From contig NZ_JAADJV010000001.1 of the NCBI RefSeq assembly GCF_011684115.1, forward strand, positions 1,364,001-1,428,000: a DNA stretch of 64,000 nucleotides, written 5' to 3'. The position numbers were made by a program, and so were the translations under genes. Source of the stretch: Rahnella aceris. Its GTDB lineage: Bacteria > Pseudomonadota > Gammaproteobacteria > Enterobacterales > Enterobacteriaceae. Below, in pieces: positions 16,697 to 26,120 of this stretch (position 1 is the first letter of the stretch; each line of letters starts with the position of its first letter). The notes beneath the pieces are model-generated. The model ran no database searches and had not been told where the DNA came from. It saw nothing but the letters and a program-made list of their open reading frames with translations.

Positions 16697-17305
16697 ATGA
16701 AACACACATTTTTTAAACACTTACTCAATTTTATCTTATTAGCCCTGGGAGCCATTTGTACCGCGCTGGTCATCTGGCTGGATGTGGCCATATTTAAAGA
16801 CGGTATCCAGGAAATTTCCGCCACTGAGTTCCTTCAGGAACTTTCACTGCTGGCCATCAGCGCATTGTTTTTCTTACAGGCCAAAAAACATCCGGCATTG
16901 CGGGGAGGTATGATCCTGATTGGCGGGTTTTTCTTCTGCATGCTTATCCGCGAACTCGATGCCCTGTTTGACCTGATCCACTACGGCTCATGGGTGTATT
17001 TCGCCAGCCTGTTCGCGGTCTATTGTATCGCCTGGGCCTGCATCACGCCGAAAACCAGCCTGCGCGGATTGTCAGCTTTTCTGGTTCATCCGGCCTGTCA
17101 CTATATGGTTTGCGGTCTGGTACTGATCCTGGTGTTCTCACGGGTCTTTGGGATGAATATGATCTGGAAAGTGGTGATGCAAGGCGAATACGTACGGACA
17201 GTGAAAAATATTGTCGAAGAAGGCACCGAACTGATGGGTTATCTGTTGTGTCTGGGTTCTGCAGTTGCTTTCTGGCAGCGCAGTGAACCACTGAAAACCC
17301 TGTAA
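16697..17305 (+). CDS. Six-helix integral membrane protein of unknown function
   Basis: A 202-residue protein I do not recognise. About six hydrophobic helices are visible: FILLALGAICTALVIWL, LSLLAISALFFL, GGMILIGGFFFCMLI, VYFASLFAVYCIAWAC, MVCGLVLILVFSRVF and LMGYLLCLGSAVAF. Charged or polar residues sit at helix ends (RELDALFD; EEGTELMGY). The start was placed at the ATG at 16697, after AGGACAATA. It stands alone between a GntR gene and a convergent ABC importer operon, from which a strong bidirectional hairpin separates it. Small size and six helices allow a transporter, a quinone-linked or a sensory role; none is supported. Confidence 0.7.
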   Translation: MKHTFFKHLLNFILLALGAICTALVIWLDVAIFKDGIQEISATEFLQELSLLAISALFFLQAKKHPALRGGMILIGGFFFCMLIRELDALFDLIHYGSWVYFASLFAVYCIAWACITPKTSLRGLSAFLVHPACHYMVCGLVLILVFSRVFGMNMIWKVVMQGEYVRTVKNIVEEGTELMGYLLCLGSAVAFWQRSEPLKTL

Positions 17306-17306
17306 A

Positions 17307-17342
17307 ATTCTGCCTGCTGCGGATTTCTGCAGCAGGCAGAAT
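17307..17342. terminator. Bidirectional terminator
   Basis: ATTCTGCCTGCTGC and GCAGCAGGCAGAAT form a perfect 14-base stem with an 8-base loop, filling the gap between the convergent membrane-protein and ABC-permease genes. Confidence 0.85.
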
Positions 17343-17343
17343 G

Positions 17344-19074
17344 TCAGATGCGCCACGGCAATACGCCTTCCGGCAATCGACGCGCAAACAGCGACGCCAG
17401 CAGCATAAAGACCAGCACCACACCAATCATCAGGCACCCCACGGCTGCGGCCAGCGTGGAAGAACCGCCTTCATCAAGAAACACAATCATCGGTCCGAGC
17501 GTTTGCGTACCGGATGTGACCAGCAGAATCGACACCTGAATCTCATTCAGTGCGGTCAGGAACACCAGAATCGTGCCCGCCATGGCCGACGGCGCCGCCA
17601 GCGGCATCACTATATCGCGCATCCGTTGCAGGAAACTGGCACCGAATATTTGTGCGGCCTCATCCAGCGAACGCTCGATTTGCGCAAAACCGGCCAGCGT
17701 CGGACGAAGCACCAGTGCCATAAAACTGGAAAGATAAGCCGCCAGGATAATCCATACAGTGCCGTAAAGGCTGATATGCACCAGTGGCAACGGTTTGAGG
17801 AAAAACAGGATCGCCGCAATTCCGGTCACTATCCCCGGCAACGCGTAAGCCAGTTCGGTCGACAGTTGTAAAATACGCACCAGCCGCGTTCGCTGCCAGC
17901 TCAGGAAATACGCCAGAAACAACGAGGAAAGTGTCAGGATCAGCGCGGTCATCACGGTCAGCCCGAGGCTGGTCATAAAGGCATGGCGGATTGCCGGATA
18001 CCCGAACAGCGCATTGGCATAATTGCTCAGCGTCAGACTCTGCAAGGTCAGTGCCTGACCAAAACCCGTGGTCAGGGACGTGGTCATCAGCGCGGAAAGC
18101 GGCAATAACAGCGTCAGCGACATCCACAGCCAGGCCGCAATTTCTGCCGGTAAACGCCATCGCCCCAGAGACTGATGCAGCGCGCGCGGCGTCCCCGTGA
18201 CACGCACATCCTGCCGCCCGCCCAGCCAGCGGCTGAACATCAGTCCGGCAAGCGTAATAGCGGCAATCAGCAGCGAAAGCACCGCCATATCCGTCAGCGC
18301 CGACGCACCCACGCTGTTGAGTTGCTGATACACCAGCGTGATCAGCGTCGGGATACGACCGGGAATGCCGAGCATTGCCTGAATACCAAAATTACCCGCT
18401 GCGGTGACAAACGACAGTGCCGCACCGGCAAAAATAGCCGGGCGCACCAGCGGCAAAATCACGGTAAACAATACCCGCCACGGTTGTGCCCCACCGCTGC
18501 GCGCGGCCTCCACCAGTTCGGCTGGCAACCTGCGCAACCCGGCCCGCACCATCAGGAAAACCAGCGGCGCATTGTGCAATCCCAGCAGAACAATAATGCC
18601 GGTCAGCGAATACAGCGGCGAAGTCGAACCGGCGGGCAGCGTTAACCCCAGCCACTGCAATACCGGACTGGATGGCGAAAGTGCCTGAACCCACGCCAGC
18701 GCTGTTACCTGCGGCGGGATCATCAGTGGCAGAATAAAAGTAAATACCCAGGCCTGCTTACCGCGCAAATTAGTCAGCGCGATCAGCAGCGCCGCCACCG
18801 TACCCAGCACTATCGCCAGCAAAGTTGAGACGACAGCAATCGTCAGTGTATTCAGCGTGGCGGTCAGGACTTTTCGTGTGCCCAGTAAATGGCTGAGCCG
18901 CGAGATGTCCGGCACACCTTCAGGCGCCATTGCCGCCCAAACCAGTCGCATCAGGGGCGCTATCGACAATATCCCGATCAGCAACGTCAGGGCCCAAAGC
19001 ACGCCCTTCTCACTGCCCGGCCAGAACCGACGCGAGGGGATGGTGCAGCGCAGAATTTCACTCATCACGCTCAT
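17344..19074 (-). CDS. Ferric-type ABC importer permease (two fused BPD domains)
   Basis: A 576-residue inner-membrane permease with about 12 helices made of two binding-protein-dependent transport domains, the FbpB/AfuB layout. Each half has its EAA loop: ELVEAARSGGAQPWRVLFTV in the first, SLDEAAQIFGASFLQRMRD in the second. I chose the ATG at 19074, preceded by AAGGA at eight bases and 19 bp after the binding-protein stop; a longer frame would overlap that gene. It is the last gene of a three-gene operon (ATPase, binding protein, permease). Fused permeases of this kind mostly import ferric iron, though related systems carry sugar phosphates or phosphonates. Confidence 0.88.
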   Translation of the reverse strand: MSVMSEILRCTIPSRRFWPGSEKGVLWALTLLIGILSIAPLMRLVWAAMAPEGVPDISRLSHLLGTRKVLTATLNTLTIAVVSTLLAIVLGTVAALLIALTNLRGKQAWVFTFILPLMIPPQVTALAWVQALSPSSPVLQWLGLTLPAGSTSPLYSLTGIIVLLGLHNAPLVFLMVRAGLRRLPAELVEAARSGGAQPWRVLFTVILPLVRPAIFAGAALSFVTAAGNFGIQAMLGIPGRIPTLITLVYQQLNSVGASALTDMAVLSLLIAAITLAGLMFSRWLGGRQDVRVTGTPRALHQSLGRWRLPAEIAAWLWMSLTLLLPLSALMTTSLTTGFGQALTLQSLTLSNYANALFGYPAIRHAFMTSLGLTVMTALILTLSSLFLAYFLSWQRTRLVRILQLSTELAYALPGIVTGIAAILFFLKPLPLVHISLYGTVWIILAAYLSSFMALVLRPTLAGFAQIERSLDEAAQIFGASFLQRMRDIVMPLAAPSAMAGTILVFLTALNEIQVSILLVTSGTQTLGPMIVFLDEGGSSTLAAAVGCLMIGVVLVFMLLASLFARRLPEGVLPWRI

Positions 19075-19093
19075 CTGGCTGTCCTTTGGGCTG

Positions 19094-20092
19094 TCAGCCA
19101 CCGAAGATTTCAGTGAATTTCGCGCGAACTTCTTTATCATCCGCCACCGCTTTATCTGAATCCAGCGTCAGCAGCTTAATCGAATCCAGCGGTGCAAAGC
19201 CTTCTGGTGCCGCAATGCCGGATTCAATTGGCCGGTTACCTTGTTTCGCAACCAATTGCTGGCCCTGCGGTGAGAGCATGAAATCAACAAACGCCTTCGC
19301 CGCAGGCACGTTATGTGCCCCGGAAAGAATGGCTACCGGCTCAGTCACAAATGAAGCCCCCTCTTTCGGATACACCAGATCAATCGGCGAGCCCTGCTTT
19401 TTAGCGCGGATAATATCGGCATCGGTAATCACGCCATACTTCGCCATGCCGCTCGCTACCGCTTTCAGCGCCGGGCCGTTGCCACCTTCCGGGGTAATGC
19501 CGTTCTGCGCCAGTTTCTGATAAAACGCCCAGCCGATGTCCGGCGTATTAATGGCCGTATGCAGGTGATACAACGCCGCCCCGGAATACAGCGGGCTTGG
19601 CACGGCCACCTGACCTTTGTTTTGCGGTTCGGTCAGCGCCATCCAGCTATCAACCGGTGTGGCGTTTTTAGTGTTGTAGGCAATGACCGTGGCGATAATT
19701 TTGGTGCCAAACCAGGTTTTATCTTTGTCGTAAAAATCCGGGCTGATATTTCCCACCGGCGCATCGGTATAGGCCATCAGTTTGCCGTCTTTTTTCAACG
19801 CGCCCAGATTGATGGAATCCGCAACCAGCAGCACATCAGCTTTTACGTCCCCGGCCATCATTTCAGTTTGCAAAACATTCATCAGTTGCGTCGTGCCGTT
19901 GCGCGTCCACTCCACCTGCACATCCGGATAAGCCGCCTTGAAGGCGTCAATCGTTTGCTGGGCAATTTCCGGTGCCTGGGAGGTATAAACCACCAGCTTT
20001 CCGGAGGCGGTTTCGGCAGCATTTGCCTCTCCCTGCGTGGCGCAAATCAGCAATGCGCTCAAGGATAACGTGATGGTTTTTAAAATATGCAT
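19094..20092 (-). CDS. Extracellular solute-binding protein, ferric/AfuA-like
   Basis: A 332-residue periplasmic binding protein with a signal peptide (hydrophobic core LSLSALLICATQ, likely cleavage after about residue 26). The mature start KLVVYTSQAPEIAQQTIDAF is typical of the FbpA/AfuA/FutA class, as is the hinge segment GQVAVPSPLYSGAALYHLHT and the C-terminal DFMLSPQGQQLVAKQGNRPI. The paired Tyr motif that binds iron in FbpA is not clear to me, so the ligand (ferric iron, a phosphorylated compound or another anion) is open. It lies 24 bp after the ATPase gene in the same operon. Confidence 0.85.
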   Translation of the reverse strand: MHILKTITLSLSALLICATQGEANAAETASGKLVVYTSQAPEIAQQTIDAFKAAYPDVQVEWTRNGTTQLMNVLQTEMMAGDVKADVLLVADSINLGALKKDGKLMAYTDAPVGNISPDFYDKDKTWFGTKIIATVIAYNTKNATPVDSWMALTEPQNKGQVAVPSPLYSGAALYHLHTAINTPDIGWAFYQKLAQNGITPEGGNGPALKAVASGMAKYGVITDADIIRAKKQGSPIDLVYPKEGASFVTEPVAILSGAHNVPAAKAFVDFMLSPQGQQLVAKQGNRPIESGIAAPEGFAPLDSIKLLTLDSDKAVADDKEVRAKFTEIFGG

Positions 20093-20116
20093 AGCCCTGT
20101 CCTTAGAATGAGAAAA

Positions 20117-21184
20117 TTATTGGGGAAGGATCCAGCCGTCGGCAATGACGAAAGTGACAATGTCACTCACGTAACTATCGGGCGAAAGAGAGGAATGAAG
20201 GGAAAGCTTCAGCGCAGGCGTGTTTACCGGCGCGACGTCAATCTGGTGATAGCCGCCGCGGTAAATCACCCGGGTGATCCGCGCAGCGATGCCCGGTTCG
20301 CCGTGCTGAGCAAAACGTAAATCCGCAGCATGGACACACACCTGCGCCTCACTCACCGTTGTCTGATGTGCCGGAGCCCGTAACCGGATACGCATACCGA
20401 AAACATCGGCCCAGGCCGTGCCGTTTTCGGCGGGTTGAATATTTTGTGCCGGGATAACGCGACCCTCGTCGATAAAGGTCGCGACCATGGCGTTGGCTGG
20501 TTCACGGTACAGCGTTTGCGGCGTAGCAAACTGCATCACCTGGCCCTCGTTCATCACCACGACACGGTCAGCCATCGCCATCGCTTCCTGCTGATCGTGG
20601 GTGATATACAAAAGCGTTGCGCCGGTGTGCTGATGAAAACGCCGGAACTCTTCTTCCATCGCCGCACGTAAATGCACATCAAGATTTGCCAGCGGCTCAT
20701 CCAGCAGCACCACGCCGGGGCGTGTGACCAGGCAACGTGCCAGTGCCACACGTTGTCGCTGACCGCCGGACAAATCGGAAGGACGGCGTATGGCGTAATC
20801 GCTCAGCCCCACCAGCGCCAGCGCATCCTGCGTTCGCGTGCGTCGTTCATGGCGATCCATCCCCGCCACTTTCAGGCTGTACGCTACGTTTTCTTCCACC
20901 GACATATGCGGCCACAGCGCGTAGTTCTGAAACACAATGCCCAGATCGCGCTTTTCCGCTGGAACATGGACGTCGGTGGATGAAAACAGTCGTTCACCGA
21001 CGATGATTGTGCCGCTGTTTACCGGCTCGAATCCCGCGATGGTCCGCAGCAACGTGGTTTTGCCACAACCTGAGGGACCGAGCACGGCAACAAACTCACC
21101 GTGATGAATATGCAGCGAGACGTCATTGAGCACCGGCTGAGTGGTAAAGGATTTACTCAGGTGGGAAATCTGTATGGCAGACAT
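20117..21184 (-). CDS. ABC importer ATP-binding protein, ferric/spermidine type
   Basis: A 355-residue ATPase. Walker A is GPSGCGKTT, the Q-loop is VFQNYALWPH, the signature is LSGGQRQRVALARCL, Walker B is VVLLDEPLANLD, and the switch is ITHDQ. A C-terminal TOBE-type regulatory domain (about 250-355) follows, the FbpC/PotA arrangement. It is the first gene of the importer operon. The 243-bp AT-rich gap upstream must hold the promoter; no convincing Fur box is seen there. A matS site lies inside its 3' end. Confidence 0.9.
   Translation of the reverse strand: MSAIQISHLSKSFTTQPVLNDVSLHIHHGEFVAVLGPSGCGKTTLLRTIAGFEPVNSGTIIVGERLFSSTDVHVPAEKRDLGIVFQNYALWPHMSVEENVAYSLKVAGMDRHERRTRTQDALALVGLSDYAIRRPSDLSGGQRQRVALARCLVTRPGVVLLDEPLANLDVHLRAAMEEEFRRFHQHTGATLLYITHDQQEAMAMADRVVVMNEGQVMQFATPQTLYREPANAMVATFIDEGRVIPAQNIQPAENGTAWADVFGMRIRLRAPAHQTTVSEAQVCVHAADLRFAQHGEPGIAARITRVIYRGGYHQIDVAPVNTPALKLSLHSSLSPDSYVSDIVTFVIADGWILPQ
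20154..20166. other. matS site (MatP-binding)
   Basis: GTGACAATGTCAC is a perfect match to the matS consensus GTGACRNYGTCAC. It lies in the coding 3' end of the ABC ATPase gene. MatP binding organises the terminus macrodomain. Confidence 0.85.
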
Positions 21185-21427
21185 GCGTCGGATGTTTCCT
21201 CAAAGCGGCACTGGCCCGTTCAATGAGGAAACAAATTACTGCGGTTTTGTGACTGTTTTATGAACCGGTGGCGAAGGTTTGGTTCGACACGACATGGCAG
21301 GAGAAGACATAAATGCGATATAGCTTCCTGATTAAAATGAATCACTTCCTTTTAATTAAAACACATTATAAATCAATGCAATATCTGAAGAGTTCTGAAT
21401 AGAAAAAAGATTATCTATAAGAAACAA

Positions 21428-22198
21428 TCATTTTCCATACGCGGCGATAAATTCTCCGGCAATCGCCACGGCAATTTCTGCCGGGAGTTTGCCGCGCACA
21501 TCGGGCAGCCCCACCGGGCAACGCATTCTCGCCAGTTGCTCAGACGAAATCCCTTTGCCCGATAAACGGTAATCAAAGCGTTTACGCTTGGTATCCGAGC
21601 CAATCAGGCCAAAGTAGCGGAAATCGCCGCGCTTCAGGATGCGCTCACTCAGAGCGAAATCCAGCTGGTGATCGTGCGTCAGCACCATGAAATAACTGTC
21701 AGCGGGCATCTGCGCCACCGTGCTTTCGGGTTCCTCATCCACAAGGCAGGTGACTTGCGGGTCCACCTGTGCCGGAAACTCACTGGCACGGGCATCTACC
21801 CAGGTAATGCGACAGGGTAAGGTGCTGAGAATGTTCACCAGTGCCCGCCCGACATGACCTGCGCCGTAAACCACAACGTGCGGTTGCGGTTGCCCCAGCG
21901 GTTCAAGCAACACCGACGCCATGCCTCCGCAACATTGTCCGAGCCGCGCCCCTAATGAAAAGCGTTCGAAGCGGCTGGTTTTCGCACCCTGCTGCAACAT
22001 CTCGCGGGCAATGGCTGTAACCTGAAACTCAAGATTGCCGCCGCCCAGCGTATAAAATTGCTGGTCAGCGGTGATCAGCATTTTGCTGCCTGCATCACGC
22101 GGCGTGGAGCCCTGATTCTCCACCAGCGTCGCCACCACGCACGGTTCTCCGCGACGTTGCAGGTCATGTAAACGCGTTACCCAGTCATCAGTACGCAT
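21428..22198 (-). CDS. xdhC: Xanthine dehydrogenase accessory protein XdhC
   Basis: A 256-residue molybdenum-cofactor chaperone that binds the cofactor, helps its sulfuration and inserts it into XdhB. The N-terminal domain carries VATLVENQGSTPRDAGSKML and the conserved LGQCCGGMASVLLEP; the C-terminal Rossmann domain begins HVVVYGAGHVGRALVNIL. It starts 11 bp after xdhB and is the last gene of the purine operon. Confidence 0.93.
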   Translation of the reverse strand: MRTDDWVTRLHDLQRRGEPCVVATLVENQGSTPRDAGSKMLITADQQFYTLGGGNLEFQVTAIAREMLQQGAKTSRFERFSLGARLGQCCGGMASVLLEPLGQPQPHVVVYGAGHVGRALVNILSTLPCRITWVDARASEFPAQVDPQVTCLVDEEPESTVAQMPADSYFMVLTHDHQLDFALSERILKRGDFRYFGLIGSDTKRKRFDYRLSGKGISSEQLARMRCPVGLPDVRGKLPAEIAVAIAGEFIAAYGK

Positions 22199-22209
22199 GA
22201 GAACCCCCG

Positions 22210-24609
22210 TCAGCCGGCAATTTTTGCGCTAACCATAGCGGAATGAGTGACAACGTCACCCTGAAAATGCATCTGATTTATGGCGTTAAGCACTCTTTCC
22301 GGCGTGGCAGGTGCATCAAGGTGCGGATGTACACGATAACCGGCCAGGCTGGCAACGGCATCTTTGATGGCACACCAGACGGATATCCCGAGCATAAACG
22401 GCGGTTCACCCACGGCTTTGGAATGGAAAACGGTATCTTCCGGATTCTTACGGTTCTCCACCAGTTTCACGCGCAGATCCTGCGGAATATCGCCAATTGC
22501 CGGAATTTTATACGCCGCCGGACCACTGGTCATTAAGCGCCCTTTGTCATTCCACACCAGCTCCTCCGTGGTCAGCCAGCCCATGCCCTGCACGAATCCG
22601 CCTTCCACCTGACCGATATCAATCGCCGGATTCAGTGAGTCGCCGACGTCATGCAGAATGTCTGCCCGCAACAGCCTGTATTCACCAGTCAGCGTATCGA
22701 CCAATACTTCCGCGCAAGCCGCGCCGTAGGAGAAATAATAAAACGGATGCCCGGCGGCTTTACTGCGGTCATAGAAAATCTTCGGTGTTTTGTAATAGCC
22801 GGTGCTGGACAGCGGCACCTGATTCAGCCAGCACTGGGTCGCCACCTGTTCAAAACTGAAATACTGATTTTTAACGCGCACCTGACCGTTGCTGAAGGTG
22901 ATGTCAGTTTCCTGCGCATCATGAACACGCATCAGCATCTCAACCATGCGCCCTTTGATGATTTCCGCCGCGTTTTGCGCCGCTTTACCGTTCAGGTCAG
23001 CGCCGGATGACGCTGCCGTCGGCGAGGTATTGGGCACTTTGCCGGTATCAGTCGCGGTGATCTGAATCCGGCTGATATCCACCTGAAACACCTCAGCCAC
23101 CACCTGCGCGACCTTGGTATTCAGCCCCTGTCCCATCTCTGTGCCACCGTGATTGAGCTGAATACTGCCATCGGTATACACCAGCACCAGCGCGCCTGCC
23201 TGATTGAGGAAACTGGCGGTGAAGGAGATACCAAATTTTACCGGCGTCAGCGCCAGCCCCTTTTTCAGATAAGGGTTGCTGCGGTTAAATTTCGTGACAG
23301 CGTCACGTCTTGCGGTGTATTCCACGCTATCCTCCAGTTGCTGCGTCATCTCCTGCAACAGGTTTTGCCCGACGGGCTGGTGATAATGCGTAACGTTGCG
23401 GACTTCCTGACCGTAGTAATTATTTTTGCGTACCGTCAGCGGATCCAGACCCAGTTCGCGGGCAATATGATCAACGATGTGCTCAATCGCCACAATGCCC
23501 TGCGGGCCGCCAAATCCGCGGTAAGCGGTGTTCGACGCAAGATGAGTTTTACAGCGATAACCGGTGATCAGCGCATCGCCGAGGTAATAGGCGTTATCGG
23601 AATGGAACATGGCGCGATCGACGATAGAACCGGAGAGATCCAGCGAATAACCGCAGTTGGCCGCCAGTTTAATGTCGATACCGTGAATGACGCCGTCATC
23701 GGTAAACCCTACGTCATAGCTGACATGAAACGGATGGCGCTTGCCGGTGATCAGCATGTCATCCTGACGCGACAGCCGCATCTTTGCCGGACGTCCGGTC
23801 AGATGCGCCGCCAGCGCGGCAAGGCAGGCTGCACCAGCGGCCTGCGTCTCTTTGCCGCCAAAACCCCCGCCCATGCGTCGCATATCAACCACGACTTTGT
23901 GCATCGGCAAATCCAGCACCGAGGCCACCAGTTTCTGCACTTCTGTCGGATGCTGTGTCGAGCTGTACACCAGCATCGCGCCGTCTTCGCCGGGCATCAC
24001 TGAGGCAATCTGCGTCTCGAGATAAAAATGCTCCTGGCCGCCAATTTCCAGTTCGCCCTGTAAACGGTGCGGCGCACAGGCCAGCGCCATTTCCGCGTCC
24101 CCGCGTTTATGCTGATGCGGTTCTTCGACGTAATGTTCCAGCGCCAGCGCCTGTTTCACTGTCAGCACGGCGTCACGCGGCTGATACTCCACTTTCGCCA
24201 GCGCCACCGCCGCCCGGGCGACTTCCATTGAGGTTGCCGCCACCACCAGCACAATCTGGCCGACATACTGCACGGTGCCCTGCGCCATCAGCGGATCGCC
24301 ATGGGTCAGCGGTGCAATGTCCAGATTGCCGGGCACATCCTGTGCAGTCATCACCCGCACCACACCCGGTACGGCGTAACAAGGTTCGGTATCAATATGC
24401 AAAATGTCAGCATGCGCATGAGGGCTGAGCAGCGGCACCAGATGCAACTGACGGGGGAATTCCAGCCGGTCATCGATATACACCGCTTCACCGCTGACGT
24501 GTTTCTCCGCGCTTTCATGTTTCTGGCTTTTGCCCACGCCGCTCTGCAACCCCGTGCGGAACAACGCTTCCATCTCAGCCTGAGAAAGTGATGGTTTCGA
24601 TTCAGACAT
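22210..24609 (-). CDS. xdhB: Xanthine dehydrogenase, molybdopterin-binding large subunit
   Basis: A 799-residue molybdenum hydroxylase subunit oxidising hypoxanthine to xanthine and xanthine to urate. Diagnostic stretches are RRMGGGFGGKETQ (cofactor contact), NTAYRGFGGPQG, GGTEMGQGLNTK, TAASSGADLNGKA and the C-terminal KAVGEPPFMLG, whose Glu is the catalytic base. The length is normal for bacterial XdhB. Its start overlaps the xdhA stop by 8 bp. Two perfect matS sites lie inside the gene (22247 and 23294). Confidence 0.96.
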   Translation of the reverse strand: MSESKPSLSQAEMEALFRTGLQSGVGKSQKHESAEKHVSGEAVYIDDRLEFPRQLHLVPLLSPHAHADILHIDTEPCYAVPGVVRVMTAQDVPGNLDIAPLTHGDPLMAQGTVQYVGQIVLVVAATSMEVARAAVALAKVEYQPRDAVLTVKQALALEHYVEEPHQHKRGDAEMALACAPHRLQGELEIGGQEHFYLETQIASVMPGEDGAMLVYSSTQHPTEVQKLVASVLDLPMHKVVVDMRRMGGGFGGKETQAAGAACLAALAAHLTGRPAKMRLSRQDDMLITGKRHPFHVSYDVGFTDDGVIHGIDIKLAANCGYSLDLSGSIVDRAMFHSDNAYYLGDALITGYRCKTHLASNTAYRGFGGPQGIVAIEHIVDHIARELGLDPLTVRKNNYYGQEVRNVTHYHQPVGQNLLQEMTQQLEDSVEYTARRDAVTKFNRSNPYLKKGLALTPVKFGISFTASFLNQAGALVLVYTDGSIQLNHGGTEMGQGLNTKVAQVVAEVFQVDISRIQITATDTGKVPNTSPTAASSGADLNGKAAQNAAEIIKGRMVEMLMRVHDAQETDITFSNGQVRVKNQYFSFEQVATQCWLNQVPLSSTGYYKTPKIFYDRSKAAGHPFYYFSYGAACAEVLVDTLTGEYRLLRADILHDVGDSLNPAIDIGQVEGGFVQGMGWLTTEELVWNDKGRLMTSGPAAYKIPAIGDIPQDLRVKLVENRKNPEDTVFHSKAVGEPPFMLGISVWCAIKDAVASLAGYRVHPHLDAPATPERVLNAINQMHFQGDVVTHSAMVSAKIAG
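22247..22259. other. matS site (MatP-binding)
   Basis: GTGACAACGTCAC matches GTGACRNYGTCAC at every position; inside the 3' end of xdhB. Confidence 0.85.
23294..23306. other. matS site (MatP-binding)
   Basis: GTGACAGCGTCAC matches the consensus at every position; inside xdhB, about 1 kb from the preceding matS. Confidence 0.85.
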
Positions 24610-26005
24610 AATGTGTTACCCGCATCAGTGTTTCAGGAGAAGTCATTTCGATATGGCAGCGGCGCAGCAGATTTTTCGCCACCTGCATGCGGTATTCCCG
24701 GCTGGCACGAAAATCACTGATTGGCGTGAAATCCAGTTCCAGCGCCTGACAGGCCCGCTCGACAGTTGCCGTCTGCCACGGCTGACCAAGTAATTGCGCC
24801 TCACAGCCGCTGGCCCGTTTCGCCACTTCCGCCATGCCGCCAAACGCCACGCGTGCATGCACCACCACGCCATTTAGCACTTCAATATGCAACGCCGCGC
24901 AGACCGCAGAAATATCGTCCTCCAGCCGTTTCGACACTTTATAAACCCGTAACTGGCGTGCCGCCGGGGTATTGCGGGGAATGCGGATTTGTTCAATAAA
25001 TTCGCCCGGCTGCAACGCAGTTTTGCGATAACCGAGGAAGAACTGATCCAGCGGTAACTCCCGTTGTTCAGCGCCACGCCGCAGCAGCAGCGAAGCGCCG
25101 AGCGCCAGCAACACCGGCCCGCCGTCACCGATTGGCGAAGCGTTGGCGATATTGCCGCCGAAGGTCCCCTGGTTGCGAATTTGTTGTGATGCAAACCGTT
25201 CGAGCAGTTCGCCAAACGCCGGGAACTCTTCATGTAAAAACGGCATACAGGCGCTGAGCGGCGCGGCGGCGCCAATATGAATAGCCTGACCGGTCAGCGT
25301 AATTGCCTTGAGTTCGGGAATATGACTCAGCGAAATCAGCTTCGGCAGGCGCTGATAACGTTGTGTGACTTCCAGCGCCAGATCGGTACCGCCTGCCACC
25401 AGACGGGAATCCGGGCAGGCAAGATAACGTCCGGCCAGTTCATCAATAGTCACCGGCTGTTCAGTCGCGGATATCGCGGCGAGTTTTTCCAGCGTTTGCC
25501 GGGCATCAGCATCAAACTGATCGGCCTGCGGGGCTTCACAAATGGCTTTCGCCGCATCCATGATTGGCCGGTAACCCGTGCAACGGCAAAGATTGCCGGA
25601 AAGGGTTTCCTGCACGCCTTCAACCGTAAAAACAGGTTTATTTTTTTCCATCGCAAACAGTGACATCACAAAACCCGGCGTGCAGAAACCGCATTGCGAA
25701 GCGTGATTATCCACCATCGCCTGCTGTACATGATGAAGCTCGCCGCGATGTTTCAGATCTTCAACCGTAATAAGCTGTTTGCCATGCACCGCAGGCATAA
25801 AGGTCAGGCAGGCGTTGACCGTGCGGTATTGCAGTTGCTCACCCTGCTTTTCTGCCAGCACCACCGTACAGGCGCCGCAGTCACCGGAGGCACAGCCTTC
25901 TTTGGTACCACAGCGCCCTGCATCGCGGCGCAGATATTGTAATACCGTCGTGTCAGCGGGCAGATTTTCCGTGTGGATCCTGCCGTTCATCAGAAATTGG
26001 ATCAT
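24602..26005 (-). CDS. xdhA: Xanthine dehydrogenase, [2Fe-2S]/FAD small subunit
   Basis: A 467-residue subunit carrying the electron-transfer cofactors. The plant-ferredoxin-type cluster ligands lie in GCASGDCGACTVVL (Cys38, 43, 46), the second cluster in QCGFCTPGF and NLCRCTGYRPI, and the FAD domain has YLACPDSRLVAGGTDLALEV and GTFGGNIANASPIGDGGP. I chose the ATG at 26005, seven bases after AAGGA; an ATG two codons earlier is too close to the ribosome site. It is separated from the upstream regulator gene by about 115 bp containing two palindromic repeats, which may modulate read-through. Confidence 0.95.
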   Translation of the reverse strand: MIQFLMNGRIHTENLPADTTVLQYLRRDAGRCGTKEGCASGDCGACTVVLAEKQGEQLQYRTVNACLTFMPAVHGKQLITVEDLKHRGELHHVQQAMVDNHASQCGFCTPGFVMSLFAMEKNKPVFTVEGVQETLSGNLCRCTGYRPIMDAAKAICEAPQADQFDADARQTLEKLAAISATEQPVTIDELAGRYLACPDSRLVAGGTDLALEVTQRYQRLPKLISLSHIPELKAITLTGQAIHIGAAAPLSACMPFLHEEFPAFGELLERFASQQIRNQGTFGGNIANASPIGDGGPVLLALGASLLLRRGAEQRELPLDQFFLGYRKTALQPGEFIEQIRIPRNTPAARQLRVYKVSKRLEDDISAVCAALHIEVLNGVVVHARVAFGGMAEVAKRASGCEAQLLGQPWQTATVERACQALELDFTPISDFRASREYRMQVAKNLLRRCHIEMTSPETLMRVTHYV

Positions 26006-26035
26006 GATCATATCCTTCAAAAATCACTGGTTTGC

Positions 26036-26070
26036 TCCCTCCCCTGCGAAGGGGAGGGTTGGGGTGGGGT
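26036..26070. repeat. Palindromic repeat unit, upstream of xdhA
   Basis: CCCTCCCC TGCGAA GGGGAGGG (26037-26058) followed by TTGGGGTGGGG. It pairs with the unit at 26126-26160 in inverted orientation, giving a two-unit element between the TetR gene and xdhA. Confidence 0.8.
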
Positions 26071-26120
26071 TTTAAAGCAAAATCAAAAAGTTGATGTATG
26101 CTTTGACTGGGAGTTTGCCC

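Noticed and set aside
19075..19140. Longer start for the ABC permease at 19140
   Set aside because: It would overlap the end of the binding-protein gene, and the ATG at 19074 has a good ribosome site.
23149..24003. 284-codon open frame opposite xdhB
   Set aside because: Antisense shadow in GC-rich coding DNA; codon usage and composition fit the xdhB frame.
26051..26058. KOPS-like GGGNAGGG motifs around 26 kb
   Set aside because: Both polarities occur together because they lie in a palindromic repeat, so they say nothing about replichore orientation.
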